Positions 1-22,914 of a stretch of 64,000 nucleotides of DNA are shown here, in pieces (position 1 is the first letter of the stretch; each line of letters opens with the position of its first letter). The stretch covers positions 4,960,001 through 5,024,000 of the forward strand of contig CAVNZM010000003.1 in the NCBI GenBank assembly GCA_963693365.1, in the 5' to 3' direction. Source of the DNA: Amoebidium appalachense. Lineage: Eukaryota > Ichthyosporea. The position numbers and the translations under genes are program-made. The notes beneath the pieces are model-generated. The model made no database searches. It saw nothing but the letters and a program-made list of their open reading frames with translations, and was not told the origin of the DNA.

Positions 1-577
1 TTGTGTGCACAAGTGTGCGGCTGTGTGCTTGTGTGAGAAGATCATCCCCCCCCCCCCCCCCCCCCCCCCTAAAAAAACAAAAAAACAAAAAAAAACACGT
101 GCCGGCAGCACTGTGCTGTAGGGTTGTTGAAGATAAGGTGACATGTGTGTATTGTTCTAACGTGAGTGTCACTGCTATAGCAACCGAAACAGTAGCCAAA
201 CAATCACAACATACACACACATACACACCGAAAACGAAAAGAACTAGGAGAAAGAGAGAGAGAGGAAAGAAAAGAAAGGTGAGTAGGGAAGAAAGGAAGT
301 AAGTGCGTGCACACACACGCACGGACGGACGAACGGACGCACGGACTTACGGACGCACGGGACGCACGGACGCACGCACTCACACACTCTCACACGCACG
401 CACACACGCACACACGCGTGCGCGCACACGTGCGCACACATACACACACCGATGTAGGCCTGCGCGCACACAGCACAAGCAAGCAAAATGCAAGTGTGCA
501 GCCAGGGGCACATCAACCATGCAACACAAACCCGCCCCCTCAATACAAGGACCAAAAATAAACACACCATCACCCAC

Positions 578-736
578 CTCGTTAAGTTTTTCAATGCCAT
601 ATTTCAGGTGCAGCCACTCGTGTGGTTTCAGGTATATTTGCCTTAGTGTCGTCCTGTCCAAATCGATTACTCTCTTATCGGCGCGGGACTTCGTCGAAAA
701 GGTGACTAAGTGATGTGACTCGGCCTGCGCCGCCAT
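578..736 (-). CDS. possible first exon of an unrecognised gene (partial)
   Basis: An ATG at 734-736 opens 53 codons without a stop. They end exactly at a consensus-like donor (AACGAG then GTGGGT), which gives a phase-0 exon. The peptide is mixed and charged (KSRADKRVIDLDRTTL, then LKPHEWLHLKYG), unlike the low-complexity translations around it, and this is the main reason to call it. I do not recognise the family. Beyond the donor the sequence turns into CA-type simple repeats and runs off the left edge of the window, so no second exon can be joined. It would be divergently arranged with the TsaD-type gene on the other strand, about 1.85 kb away. It could also be a chance open frame. Confidence 0.4.
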
Positions 737-2589
737 TTTTAAAGTGGTTTAAAGGAACATGTGGGTACAATGGCGATGTCTATTACTTGGCTACTGCCGT
801 CCAGGCACACAGCCAGCTCATTTGACCAACTAAATCCAGAACCCCAAGCTTTGCGCGCTTCAAAAGAGAGCGCGCGTTGGCACCATGGAGCCTGTAAAGT
901 GGAAAAATGTAAGTGTATGCCTCAGGGAAACTGAGAAACCAGCAGCCTTTGTAACCATCCGAACCAACCATTCCTAAAACATCACGTCATTTTCTTACCC
1001 AGGGTCTCCGGAGCATTCTGGCCGTGAGTTGAAACATTTGCAAACATGCATGCACGCTCACAGAAGCAAACAAGCCGGTTTACACACTGTCTGAGTCGGA
1101 AAAATAAGAGGAAAGAAATCTGCACAAGGGCACTCTTTTCTTTCACTCAGTCTCTACAGCCTGCCCCCCGCCCCCCCCCCCCCCCCCCCCCTTCCCGTGC
1201 ATTTTCCTAGTGTCGTTCCCTCTAAGCAGCGCATTGCCATATATAACATAGCTAGCCTTCTATCCTGAAAATTATTCAAGGTGAGCAAGCCCTTGTGTCA
1301 CCTCGTTCAAGTTACCTCTTGACAAGTAACAAGCAAATCATCAACATACCTTTTTGGTTGGGTGAGCTGAGCGGAAGTGCGGCTGACCTGCGCATATAGT
1401 ATTAAAATTGCATGCAAATACGCACAAGAGAGGATAGTAAGAAAGTTGGCCAAGCTACTAAACCTTCCTAGCAAAAATGGGCTGAGAGGAGAGGATACGC
1501 ACGAATGGGCTCCGATTTTCAGGCAGCCAACTGTAAGATAAATCATAGAAACATCAGCCAGGGTATTATTCCGTGGATCAAATAGAGAGTATCTCCTCTC
1601 GTCTCTTCTAGCGCCTCTGAAGCAAAAAGCAACGAAGAAACGCCTAAATCATACTCTCTCATCTACCAGAAAAAAAAGCTTGTTCCGTAAACTTAGCCGT
1701 ATGTATACACACAAAGCCTTTTCCACTCAAAAAGTTACACAATCCTATTCCGGGCCAGCCACTTTATTACAAAAGACCCGATTCGACCACATATTGGCCC
1801 GGGCATCCCAAATTCCCGATCAGATCGGATCTGACTATGGCATCTTGAGATTCCCATCTCGATCACGGGCAGCCAGTGCACAACCAAAACGATGACAAAG
1901 GCTTGGCTCTAAATAGCATGTTGCATGCATAACTTATATATGTTGTGCATTATTTCTCAGCGTTATGTTTTAGTTTTATTTCAAAAAAATACTGATGGCG
2001 CTTCTATCACTTCATTGCTTCGTATTCTTTACAAAAGCTTCGATGGCATGATCTGACCCGACCGGGCATGCCAAAGATTACGTAATCGTGGCTGTGGACG
2101 ACTCCGCAGAGCGTTTGCGTCATAATAATCACTCCTTCAGGCAGATAACTCCTTATTTGCCAGAATAGAGTATGCATTGTTTAGACTAAACATTCAGCCT
2201 TGCGTGCACACTGAACAGGTGACTTCAAACACCTTTCTCATTGTAACCCACATACATAGATGCTTACACCATATTTGAAACCATCTTTCGTGTGTAATCT
2301 TCACGATGTTAGGGATTTCGACGAAGCTCAGGAGGTGAGGAAAAGAGCCCTTCTTTTTCAAGTTCCACCGGCTGTGTGGATTGTTCCGAAGGAGCATCCT
2401 TCCCCATTCCTCCCCTCACCCCCCCCCCTCCCCTCCCCCCTCACTCCTTTCCTCCCCCTCCCCCCCATCTTCCTGCTCCCCCGTCCCCCCCCCTGCCACC
2501 CCCCTCCCTCCCTCGACATTCTCCCGTTTCTCTTCCCTCGCCGACAGAATCATTGCCTGCTTTCGTTGCAGTACCTCGATCGCACCTGA
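737..2589. other. divergent intergenic region, no gene recognised
   Basis: Unique sequence of ordinary composition, with a C homopolymer near 1161-1192 and a C/CT-rich tract at about 2400-2510. Open frames here are short and have no recognisable motif or splice context. If the flanking calls are right, it must hold the promoters of both divergent genes, but I see no TATA or initiator I would defend. Confidence 0.4.
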
Positions 2590-14287
<11,698 letters not shown>

Positions 14288-14673
14288 CCGGATTTTGAAC
14301 AAGATTGGGTTATTTTTTACCACCTATTGCAAATTTGCATGCATCCCCCCCTCCCCCTCCCCCAACACGGTGCATGAAACATGGGAATGTTTGACCAGAT
14401 GTGCCTGGACACAATTAGGCCATCTGTCAAACGGCCTAATGCTCCCTTGCCCCCCCCCCCCCCCCCCCCCCCCCCTCCCTCCTCGCACAAACACACATAC
14501 ACACGCACGCACAGACACATACATACACAACCCACCAACAGTATCTTTCCCACCACCCCATTGCAATTTTACGCAAAAATGAAAACGTGCAGAATGTGTA
14601 CATAAAGGGCTCCTTGGCATGGCAACCCCCTCTTAGGCCAAGCCATCCCACACTGTTTCGTTCCTTTTTTCCT

Positions 14674-14709
<36 letters not shown>

Positions 14710-16404
14710 TTCCTTTTTTTTTTTTTTTTTTTTTTTTTTTTGCCCCGCCGGGGTGGGGGGGAGTTGGGGGGGGGGGGGGGAAGGGGGGGGGGGGGGGTAA
14801 TGCCTACTGCCAGGCCGGTTTTACTGAACGAAAGGATTCTGCACACGTGCATGTAGGCATGTTGTTGTTGTGGGACTACATATATTAACATATATACTAT
14901 CTTATACCATATATAGTAATCGACTTCATCCGAACTTTATCCGATACGTGGTGTGTGAATATATTAATGTATATACCATCTTATACCATATATAGTAATC
15001 GACTTCATCCGGACTTTATCCGATACGTGGTGTGTGAAGGGTTATGCATCCTACAGTATACTCCCAGAATGCGCTTTGTTGCAACATTGAGTTACAAGAT
15101 TTGATTTCCATTAAGCAAAATCGCAAGAATGGATGGTTTGGAATTACATGGTTTAACTCGTCTTTCCCAGTAGGTTTTGCAAAATTATATTCTATTTTTG
15201 TGTTGATTTCTGAACAGTTCACTAAATCGAATGTTTTTTTGTCATGCATAAACCTGAAAGTTTAGTTATGTACCAAAGGGCAGTATACGTAGGGCCCCCT
15301 TTGATAAAAACTATTTTTTTTTAATTTCCTTATATGGCCAATCTGATCGAACCGGATTCGATCTGGACCAATCATAAAACGTAGTCTGAGATACAACCGA
15401 TATCGACCCTGTACACAGTATTAAGACCACATAGCATGGTATGTGCACAGTGTGCAACCTGAAATGATCACAATCCAGATCAATAGAAGAATACGCCAAT
15501 CCTATCATGCCCTACATACCATTGTTTCCCTCCCCCCTCCCCTCCCCCCCTTCTCCCACAACACACGCACACACACATGTCAGACACACACACACGCACA
15601 CACACACACACACGCACACACACACACAGCTACCAGTAGTATATTTTGCATTGCCCGCACGCACTGCCAGGCTACATTTTTTTGTACTCAACGGTGCCTC
15701 CCTCAAAGATCTCAAATGTATCTTCTTTGTATTATAGGTCACATTGTCATTCTGCGATACATGTATGTAAATATAACGATTTCCTTGCAATTGCAATTTC
15801 TGGGTTCTCTGGATACATTTACAACTTCAAGGCAGCCGCCCCCGAGCGTGTAAACCTATCCCAAAACATTTATACCAAATATTGCACTTAATGTTTCCTA
15901 AGAGTATCCCAAAAATACGTTTTGTTCATAGTTTTGTGTCCCAGGATATAAGCGGCTTATCTCAACTCAAGATTCAAATATCACGCTCAGTCTCTGCCGT
16001 TGACAACGGTCACACTCGCTCAAGCGCTACTTGCCTATCCCATTGTTTTTTTAGAAGATTACTTTTTATTCTGTTGTTACGATTATTATATTCAAAATAA
16101 TATTTATGAAATTTTCTGTTTCATCGACTCAAATTTCGGCAGCCTTGGGCCGCGGCCGGATCCGGAGGCAGGCAGAATGAAAATAACACCCCCCCCCCCC
16201 CCCCCCCCCCCCCTGGAAATGGCCATAGGTATACCGCCCACCGTGGATAAGGCCAGGTCGTGCGCGATATGGTTGGGGTCGATGCACCATATTTGCAATA
16301 CCCTGAGCACTACGTTATTTTGGTTTTCGTTCTCAGTATTTCCTATTTTTCCTTTTTTCAAAGTTTTCTTTGTTTCTTTGTTTTCATTTCATATATTTTC
16401 TTTG
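14288..16404. other. intergenic region after the TsaD-type gene
   Basis: Begins with a partial repeat of the terminal exon: AAATTTGCATGCA followed by a C run occurs at 14247-14266 and again near 14331-14350. It contains CTTT repeats at 14665-14710 and poly-T, G-rich sequence, a 79-bp tandem duplication and short CA repeats near 15590-15630. No gene recognised. Confidence 0.5.
14881..15038. repeat. 79-bp tandem duplication
   Basis: Two adjacent units, 14881-14959 and 14960-15038, differ at about four positions. Each contains ATCTTATACCATATATAG and ends in CGATACGTGGTGTGTGAA. Confidence 0.93.
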
Positions 16405-16576
16405 GGGTTTACGCTGTTTACTCGAGGCAAAGAGAACCAGTCTCAGGTATGGGGGGGGGGGTTTTGCTCGGAATATCCCCTCAGCGGTATATCATGATCA
16501 CGTACATAGATGTCGGGTGGTGACTATATATCAGGGTTTACTTTCTCTACGAGACACCATAAAGACTACAAGGAGA

Positions 16577-16598
16577 AATCAATTAGTTGGGGTTCCCC

Positions 16599-16640
<42 letters not shown>

Positions 16641-16672
16641 GGGCTCCCCTCGGGACACTCGGTATCAGCTGG

Positions 16673-16727
<55 letters not shown>

Positions 16728-16742
16728 TGTGTGTGTGTGCGC
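16577..16742 (-). repeat. LINE 3' UTR: internal poly-A and (CA)n
   Basis: On the plus strand, a poly-T of about 38 bp (16600-16637), a conserved 35-bp block, then (GT)n to about 16740. The same order is found in inverted form in the second LINE copy (28062-28270), so the simple repeats are part of the element and not post-insertion noise. Confidence 0.88.
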
Positions 16743-16747
16743 GTGCG

Positions 16748-19700
16748 CTATAATTTTGTAGTGATGTGTTTCTCAAGCCAATCAATACATCTAATAAACA
16801 GGTCGTAGTTACGCGTGTTTAGTATAAAATCAAGGATGTTGTAATTTACAGGTAGGCTATCTTTCTGGGTGTCTGTTGTGAATGTGACGTGTGTGTGTTG
16901 CGGTATTATGTGGTCTATCAAACTACATTTGGCGATACATGACCGGTTAAACTGGTGTGTGTGTGTGTTGTTTGGGCATGCAAATGATGCCACCTTATAC
17001 TTATTAGATCTCCACTGTATAGCACGTGTACAGTAAAAGCGTGGTAATTGATCAATAATACCATCAGCTAGAGAAAGACCAGTTCTACAGGAAGGTAATA
17101 TGTATTTAGGTGTTATACACTTGCGAGTGCCATATTTGGCAATATGGTTGAGGCGGTCAGTATATATAAAACGAGACATAAGGCTTAGTTTTTCAAGGTG
17201 TATGCTTTCATCGGGTCTAGTGTCGTGTGGTATCTTTTTCCATTTGTTATATTGCGTGATTATCTTGTGATTGTGTACATGTTTAATAAGTAAGTGGCAG
17301 TCCAAAGTCACACACACACTATTGCGGGGTTTATTTGTATTTGTGCCCAGGGGAGAAGGGGAGAGAGAGGGGAGGAAAGAGGGGAGAGGTGAGGAGGGGA
17401 CAGGTCGGATAGAGAAGAGAGGGTGGGAGGGCAAATACTTCTTTAAGCGGCTTATGTGCTTATTGAATTTCAGCGCGAGATAGGATACTCTAGCAGCTAT
17501 TGGGACCAGACCATATATCGAGAGCGTTACAGGCCCAGGTTTACAACAGTTGTTAGATAGAAAGGAGGCAACTTCTGCTTCAAGGAAATTTGCCAAGGGT
17601 TTAAGCGCTCTAGTTCTCTCTTTCTTGATCCAAGCGGCGAGAAGGGGTAAACCATATTCACATGCCGGGAAGACAAAAGTGCGAATAAATGTAAGTCTAA
17701 TAGAAGGATGGAGGGGTGTGTCTTTAAAAATATTAGCCGAGAAGAAAGCTAACCGCTTACGAGCCAACTCTACCCTCTTTTCGACCATATGGGGAAACAT
17801 AACACCAACAGAATCAACCGGAACACCAAGATATTTGTATTCTGGAACTATAGGTACAGGTTTAGATGATAATGTAAATGTGTGTAAATTGTTAGCTATA
17901 TCAGGTACAAGAACACCACATTTGTCTATGTTAAGGATCATAAGGTTTGCCTTGCACCACTCTGACACTACATCGAACAATCTTTGCAGGCGTCTAGGGG
18001 TACGGGCAAGGAGGGACAGATCATCAGCATAGAGAAGTGCAGGCGGAAAGTTATTAATAGGGTCATCGTTTTCGGCGTAAATCTTGACAGCCAAATCATC
18101 TATAAATAGGTTAAACAAAAAGGGGCTAAGCAATGAACCCTGCAAGAGACCTCTAGTACGAGCAAAACCATATGAAAGATGCCCATTAACCACAGCTCTA
18201 CCATAGGTTTGAGACAAGAGTGCTTCTAACAGAACACCAATGCAGTGTGGTACACCCCGTGCAGCAAGCTTTTCCCATAGGAGACCAGGGGAGACAGAAT
18301 CGTAAGCAGTTTTCCAATCAATAAAGCCAACATATTGTGCACCAACTTGCATAGAATCGTGCAGTGCCATTATTTGAACATAACATGAATTGTTTTTACG
18401 AAAAGCGGATTGGCATGGGTGTATGTGAAGAATAGATTGAAACCTAGGGTGATGTGCAAATAACCTAAGTAAGCAAGCTTCAAAGAATCTACGAACAACC
18501 TGGGTTAGTGTAATGGGGCGAAAGGATGATATGGGGCCCTCAGAGTCCTTCTTAACTATGGGGATCACTAAGGTATCTAACCAAGATGACGGGACATGTC
18601 CACATTTAACACACCAAGAAAAGAGAGAGCTTAACATGATAGTAAGATCAGGTTTAATAGCACGATCACTTTCCTTTTGTGGGTAGGAGGGAACAAGGAT
18701 TTTAAGATACCCAGCAGGGAGTCCATCAGGTCCACAAGACTTACTAGAGCTATAACTAGATATCACAGACCATATGGCATCGGGACTGAAAAAGGGGAGG
18801 ATCGATTCTATGGGGATAGATGGGTCTACAGGCCACACAATAGGTTTCTGAGCGGGGGTCCTATCTTTAAACAGTTCCGAGAAATACTTATCAGAGTCTA
18901 TGAGGGGGTCTCCAGTGGTATCACCAATAATACGAGCAGGGGGTCCAAATCGATTCATACTAGCAAGCCGGCGCAAGCTTTCCTTTTGAGACAGGGGTTC
19001 ACCTACTCTAGCGGGAGTGGTGTTTGGTAACAAGAGAGCATCGGGATATTCCTTCCTACCACCGCCAGCATAATCACCGAGATCTATCAAATCATCAACA
19101 ATAAAGTTAGTGCATGTATCTAGTACGAGATGTGAATCTGGCCTGGCTTGTGCAGATTCTAATAGGCGCATATATATAGGGTGTTTCGTAGCATAGCATA
19201 CACATACATCAACTCTACCCCACTGTGACTTAAGCTGGGATAGACGGAGGCGAAAGGTGGGAGGGGGAGGGGGGAGGAGATCAAGGGAGATCTTAGGTAG
19301 GAAAAGGATAGGAGAGTGGTCAGATGACCTAGAGAGGTTAGGAGGGAGAGAGAGTTTTGACATGGTTGATGGCCAAAAGGCCACTCCCCAGTCGGTGTTG
19401 TGGGCATGGGATATTTGAGGGAACCGCAAAGTGTGACTTTGGACATACCTTGCTAAAGGGATAGCACGCTCCGGGGGCTTAGATGGGTACCCGACACTCA
19501 CTTGCAGTGTGTCTGTGTGGTGGAGTCGCGTGTTAAAATCACCTAAAATAACAGTGGACATTGGTAACTGTGACAACTCGTGAGTCAATTCGACAACCGA
19601 CATAGATGGTGGGTAATATACAAAAGTAAAAACATTAGAAAGAAACTCTATAGAAACCGAGAATTCCGTTTTTGCTACCGGTTTGCACTTCACTCTCACG

Positions 19701-19942
19701 TGTGGTGCGGCAAGTACAATAATGCCTCGGTTTTTCGCGTAACCGGGGTGTGTGGATGTGTCGACCAATGTAGAGTTGAATTTGTGGTGGTTTTTAAACT
19801 GTGTTTCGCAAATCACTGTAAACGTGTGGTTGTTTGTCTGTTGTTGTATGTAGCTGATTTTATCGTCGAGTGTCCCGGGGGGGAGGCCCTTTTGGGGGCC
19901 CAGTGTCCGAGCATTCCAGAAGAAGAAGGATAAATTAGGCAT
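16748..19942 (-). CDS. LINE ORF2: AP endonuclease plus reverse transcriptase (1064 aa)
   Basis: Encodes the protein for target-primed reverse transcription. The N-terminal apurinic endonuclease-like domain shows WNARTL (N10), ICETQF (E46), ILGDFNTRLH (D135, N137) and SSDHSPI (D208, H209). The reverse transcriptase domain covers about 455-680, with IDWKTAYDSV (D542), GLLQGSLLSPFLFNLFIDDL (598-617) and the catalytic YADD at 638-641. The C-terminal 380 residues have no RNase H that I can recognise. No stop or frameshift interrupts 3.2 kb. Its ATG lies inside the last codons of ORF1 (ATGCCTAA), which suggests termination-reinitiation. The clade within EN-type LINEs cannot be assigned by eye. Confidence 0.93.
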   Translation of the reverse strand: MPNLSFFFWNARTLGPQKGLPPGTLDDKISYIQQQTNNHTFTVICETQFKNHHKFNSTLVDTSTHPGYAKNRGIIVLAAPHVRVKCKPVAKTEFSVSIEFLSNVFTFVYYPPSMSVVELTHELSQLPMSTVILGDFNTRLHHTDTLQVSVGYPSKPPERAIPLARYVQSHTLRFPQISHAHNTDWGVAFWPSTMSKLSLPPNLSRSSDHSPILFLPKISLDLLPPPPPTFRLRLSQLKSQWGRVDVCVCYATKHPIYMRLLESAQARPDSHLVLDTCTNFIVDDLIDLGDYAGGGRKEYPDALLLPNTTPARVGEPLSQKESLRRLASMNRFGPPARIIGDTTGDPLIDSDKYFSELFKDRTPAQKPIVWPVDPSIPIESILPFFSPDAIWSVISSYSSSKSCGPDGLPAGYLKILVPSYPQKESDRAIKPDLTIMLSSLFSWCVKCGHVPSSWLDTLVIPIVKKDSEGPISSFRPITLTQVVRRFFEACLLRLFAHHPRFQSILHIHPCQSAFRKNNSCYVQIMALHDSMQVGAQYVGFIDWKTAYDSVSPGLLWEKLAARGVPHCIGVLLEALLSQTYGRAVVNGHLSYGFARTRGLLQGSLLSPFLFNLFIDDLAVKIYAENDDPINNFPPALLYADDLSLLARTPRRLQRLFDVVSEWCKANLMILNIDKCGVLVPDIANNLHTFTLSSKPVPIVPEYKYLGVPVDSVGVMFPHMVEKRVELARKRLAFFSANIFKDTPLHPSIRLTFIRTFVFPACEYGLPLLAAWIKKERTRALKPLANFLEAEVASFLSNNCCKPGPVTLSIYGLVPIAARVSYLALKFNKHISRLKKYLPSHPLFSIRPVPSSPLPSFLPSLSPSPLGTNTNKPRNSVCVTLDCHLLIKHVHNHKIITQYNKWKKIPHDTRPDESIHLEKLSLMSRFIYTDRLNHIAKYGTRKCITPKYILPSCRTGLSLADGIIDQLPRFYCTRAIQWRSNKYKVASFACPNNTHTHQFNRSCIAKCSLIDHIIPQHTHVTFTTDTQKDSLPVNYNILDFILNTRNYDLFIRCIDWLEKHITTKL

Positions 19943-20462
19943 CGGTTTGGTCCGACACCTGTGGGGTTGGTTCCCACTTGTCGCTTACGGGGTCGTATGC
20001 ACGACCTTCCGCCAGCGCGAACAGTTCGCAGAAGAGCTCGATTTCCATCTCGCATCGGCGTTTGCGCTCGAGCAGTTTCTCACCAGAAAACATTGGTTCC
20101 TTCGTGTCCGTGTCTATCACGCTCGTAGCATCGTTTTCCAACTTTGCGAGGAACTCTTTTGCCTTGCTGATGCGTACACGACAACGTGTGGCGCACGCAT
20201 TCTTAGCAGACACTTTACGTTCTTTGTCTGCTTTCTGAATGTTTTCCGGCGCGCATGGGTCGTAGCTTGGGAGGTGGGTGAAGAAGCTTCCACACCCCTT
20301 TGTCGCGTCACGGATGAACGCACGGTTATAGTCGCCCCGTACTGCTACTTCCAGCACATCGTATCCAATGAAGGACAGACAAAGGATGCGAGAGCACCGG
20401 AAGCCGAGAGCCTTGAAGATGGACCACATGGCCCTGTGTGGCTCTTCTTCTTCGTTTCTCAC
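19935..20462 (-). CDS. LINE ORF1, unclassified
   Basis: About 175 residues, ending in TAA eight bases inside the ORF2 start. The frame stays open upstream to about 20520, but the only in-frame ATG is at 20429 (MWSIFKALGF). The start is therefore either that ATG, a GTG at 20462, or lost by 5' truncation. The protein is basic and charged, with a likely helical stretch around SKAKEFLAKLENDATS and LLERKRRCEMEIELF. No zinc knuckle or esterase motif is visible. Calling it ORF1 rests on its position and the 8-nt overlap with ORF2. Confidence 0.7.
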   Translation of the reverse strand: MRNEEEEPHRAMWSIFKALGFRCSRILCLSFIGYDVLEVAVRGDYNRAFIRDATKGCGSFFTHLPSYDPCAPENIQKADKERKVSAKNACATRCRVRISKAKEFLAKLENDATSVIDTDTKEPMFSGEKLLERKRRCEMEIELFCELFALAEGRAYDPVSDKWEPTPQVSDQTDA

Positions 20463-20582
20463 TGCAATAGTGTGGTGTATAAGGCCGGCCCGGAGGGCCG
20501 GGCGGTACAGGCTAGTTTATCCCAACCCACATTTATACCCCACCTATACATAGCACCTCGTCTCATATTGCAGGCAATTTAG

Positions 20583-21030
20583 CGGCGGATCATGTTTTCC
20601 CGTTATCATAAGGGGTTGTTTATACAATAGCTTTTTGGAATATTGTGCTACAAAAACACTATATACAGGATTAAAAACACTATTATATATATGTTTTTTT
20701 AGTATTTTCATTTAGCTACATTTTATTTTTCTAACAGAAGTATAGTTATTTTTCACTTTGAAAAACACACATATGAATGATGATTTATACGAACATAGTC
20801 AGAAATAGAATCTTCATCATTTTTGCGAAATCAACAAATGTGGCTAAATGGAATGACTTGGTTCTAGTTAAAATGTGTTTTATTTTTTACGGGACGTTCC
20901 CATTGGCTCTAGAAGTGACAAAAACCCACTAGTAGTTTTCGACCGATGCATCGACGGCCACGCACGTGGCACCACTAAAATGGCCTGGCTTTGAGATGGG
21001 GTGTTGGCTCTCTACACACACACTCTCTCT
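20583..21030. other. intergenic, no gene recognised
   Basis: AT-rich unique sequence with no splice-linked open frame or repeat that I could define. Confidence 0.4.
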
Positions 21031-21400
21031 CAATAGGATAGCGCAAAACCGACTGATCTCAGGTGCACACATGTAATCCCGTCTCTTATCATCCCGTAAT
21101 AATATTCTTTGTTTCCCGAGTCCCTTTCTTTTCTATTTTCCTCTTTTCTTTTGGTGAATGAAACCAGAGACAACCCGCCTTTTTTTGGATATCTCCTTTT
21201 GTTTTGCTGAGCTAGCACCAGGCTAGCTGGGTGTGTTTACCAATAGGATAGCGCAAAACCGACTGATCTCAGGTGCACACATGTAATCCCGTCTCTTATC
21301 ATCCCGTAATAATTTTCTCTTTTTTTCCTTTCTTTTCTACTTTCCTTTTTTTTTTTTTTTTTTTTTTTTATTTGTGTGAATGAAACCAGGGAAATTCTCA
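21031..21400. repeat. 210-bp tandem duplication
   Basis: CAATAGGATAGCGCAAAACC and the following 55 bp (to CCCGTAATAAT) occur at 21031 and again at 21241 with no visible change. Each copy is followed by a T/C-rich stretch and GTGAATGAAACCAG, so the unit is about 210 bp, with a longer poly-T in the second copy. Confidence 0.92.
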
Positions 21401-21708
21401 GGTCAAGGACAGAAAACCGTTACACATGGCCATCTATATGCATATTCGGTCATATCACAGAGAATATTATCCAATCATGATCACGAGCCGAGATAATATT
21501 CTTCGTGATATGACTGAATATCTAACTGTTCAACATGGAAAAGGACTTTTTAGATCCTAGATTGAGCGTTCATAACCGAAATACTCGGTTTTTTAGAGAT
21601 GGTCAACTTTAGACCATCTTTATTATCAGTTCACCAGTATGGGAGGAAGACCTGGCGATCGTGACAGATTGGCGATCGTAACAGATCAGCATCAATCGGC
21701 TTCTAAAG

Positions 21709-22914
21709 ATGTCGGTTTACACGGTAAAGATGTCACGCAAGTCTATGGCCAGCACGTGGCGAGCTCCGCTCGCCACGCCAGGGCGAGCCTCGGGCCGAGC
21801 GCAGCAAGGCCCGGGAGCGAGCCTGACTGTTCAGCAATCGGTGACTGCGAAAGTCGAAAAAGTCACATCATGGAGAAGCTTTGCTTGGTTTCAGAAACTT
21901 TGAAGTTAGGAGTATACAGGGCCTACAGTGTACACAAAATCATACTCTAACCGAGATTGGGCCCACATCGCCGTGGGGAACCCACTAGATCGTTTATTTT
22001 ATAATGACTTCATTGATAAGCTCATCAAGAAACTTGGCGTCGGTATATGGGACCTTGGATCGATAACGTTGGGTAAAAAAGGTTTTGAGGGTGTTGGGGG
22101 TGTTCAGGGTGGGTGGGGAGGGGGGGAGAAGGGCCGGGAGAGGGAGGGCAGGAGCAGGAAGGCAGGCAATATCTTTGACCTACCTGTGGGATCACTGCAC
22201 GATCCCCTTACAATTCCAAGCATAGTCATGGCAAGAGATTTGTGGACCTGTTGGTCGTCTTTAGCTTCTCTTCCAAGAGACAAGCACACGCCATGTCACA
22301 CACACACATTTGTACCTACCCATCCTAATGATTATAATTAGCTTGGAGTCCCTTCCTTTTGTGTGTTTTTGTGTGTGTGTGTGTGGTTGGGGGGGTATGT
22401 TGTGTGTGTCTTATTTTTGTTATGTTTTAATTTCTTTTTTTTTGTTAGTATGGCTAATAACATAGGGGTGCAGTGCAACTGTATCTGCACACTTTCGGAG
22501 GAGGCAGCCAATAAAGTGCAGTATATCATGATCTTACAGGTAGGTCAAAGATACTGCCTGCCTTCCTGCTCCTGCCCTCCCTCTCCCGGCCCTTCTCCCC
22601 CCTCCCCACCCACCCCCAACACACAAACACACATCACCACCACCACCACCACCATACACACATACATAACACCCCCCCCCCCCCCCCCTCCCCCCCCCCC
22701 CCCCCCCCCCCCCCCCTCACCACCACCTTCCCCCCCCCCCCCCCCCAAAAAAAAAAAAAAAAAAAGAAAGAAAGAAAGAAAGAAAGAAAAGAAAAAAGCC
22801 CCGTACCACGGTACACCATCCAATGCTTGGGAACCCCATACACCTGTTTGCAGCCCGTCACCAAACAAACAGCAAAACTTACAAGACAACGTGCACTCTC
22901 GGGCTTTGAGGGAC
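21709..22914 (+). CDS. weak candidate gene, unrecognised (possible 3-4 exons)
   Basis: Three coding-like pieces: MSVYTVKMSRKSMASTWRAP and on to WFQKL (21709-21903, ends in TGA); NRDWAHIAVGNPLDRLFYND and on to SITLG (about 21919-22073, same frame but separated from the first by TGA and TAG); and MANNIGVQCNCICTLSEEAA to ILQ (22449-22540), between a TTAG acceptor and a strong CAG-GTAGGT donor. A fourth piece from the TTTGCAG at 22849-22855 continues in phase to a stop near 22931. No known family. The in-frame stops between the first two pieces mean it is either mis-joined by me or a decaying gene. Confidence 0.25.
22111..22187 (+). repeat. left arm of a 77-bp inverted repeat
   Basis: The reverse complement of this arm matches 22536-22611 with one internal mismatch. 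The arm includes GAAGGCAGGCAATATCTTTG and ends TGACCTACCTGT, the mirror of the donor-containing sequence in the right arm. Spacer about 350 bp. Confidence 0.93.
22536..22611 (-). repeat. right arm of the 77-bp inverted repeat
   Basis: Begins at ACAGGTAGGTCAAAGATACT and runs into C-rich sequence. It overlaps the possible splice donor CAG-GTAGGT of the candidate exon at 22449-22540. Confidence 0.93.
22674..22797. repeat. C homopolymers, poly-A and (GAAA)n
   Basis: C runs to about 22746, then A run and GAAA repeats. Intronic if the candidate gene around it is real. Confidence 0.9.

Larger units (their letters stand above)
16405..20582 (-). mobile_element. non-LTR retrotransposon (LINE), near-complete copy
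   Basis: Minus-strand element with ORF1 (19935-20462), overlapping ORF2 (16748-19942) and a 3' UTR. The 3' UTR consists of a (CA)n tract, a conserved block (TGATACCGAGTGTCCC), an internal poly-A and about 210 bp of unique sequence ending GTAAACAGCGTAAACCC. The 3' limit is set by comparison with the second copy, which ends at the same bases. The 5' limit is not fixed; 20582 is where coding-like sequence fades. A GC-rich palindrome, GGCCGGCCCGGAGGGCCGGGC, lies near 20484-20504. ORF2 is uninterrupted, so this copy may be recent. Confidence 0.88.

Noticed and set aside
17271-19933. Plus-strand frames over the LINE
   Set aside because: Antisense shadows of the minus-strand ORF2, which has the RT and endonuclease motifs.
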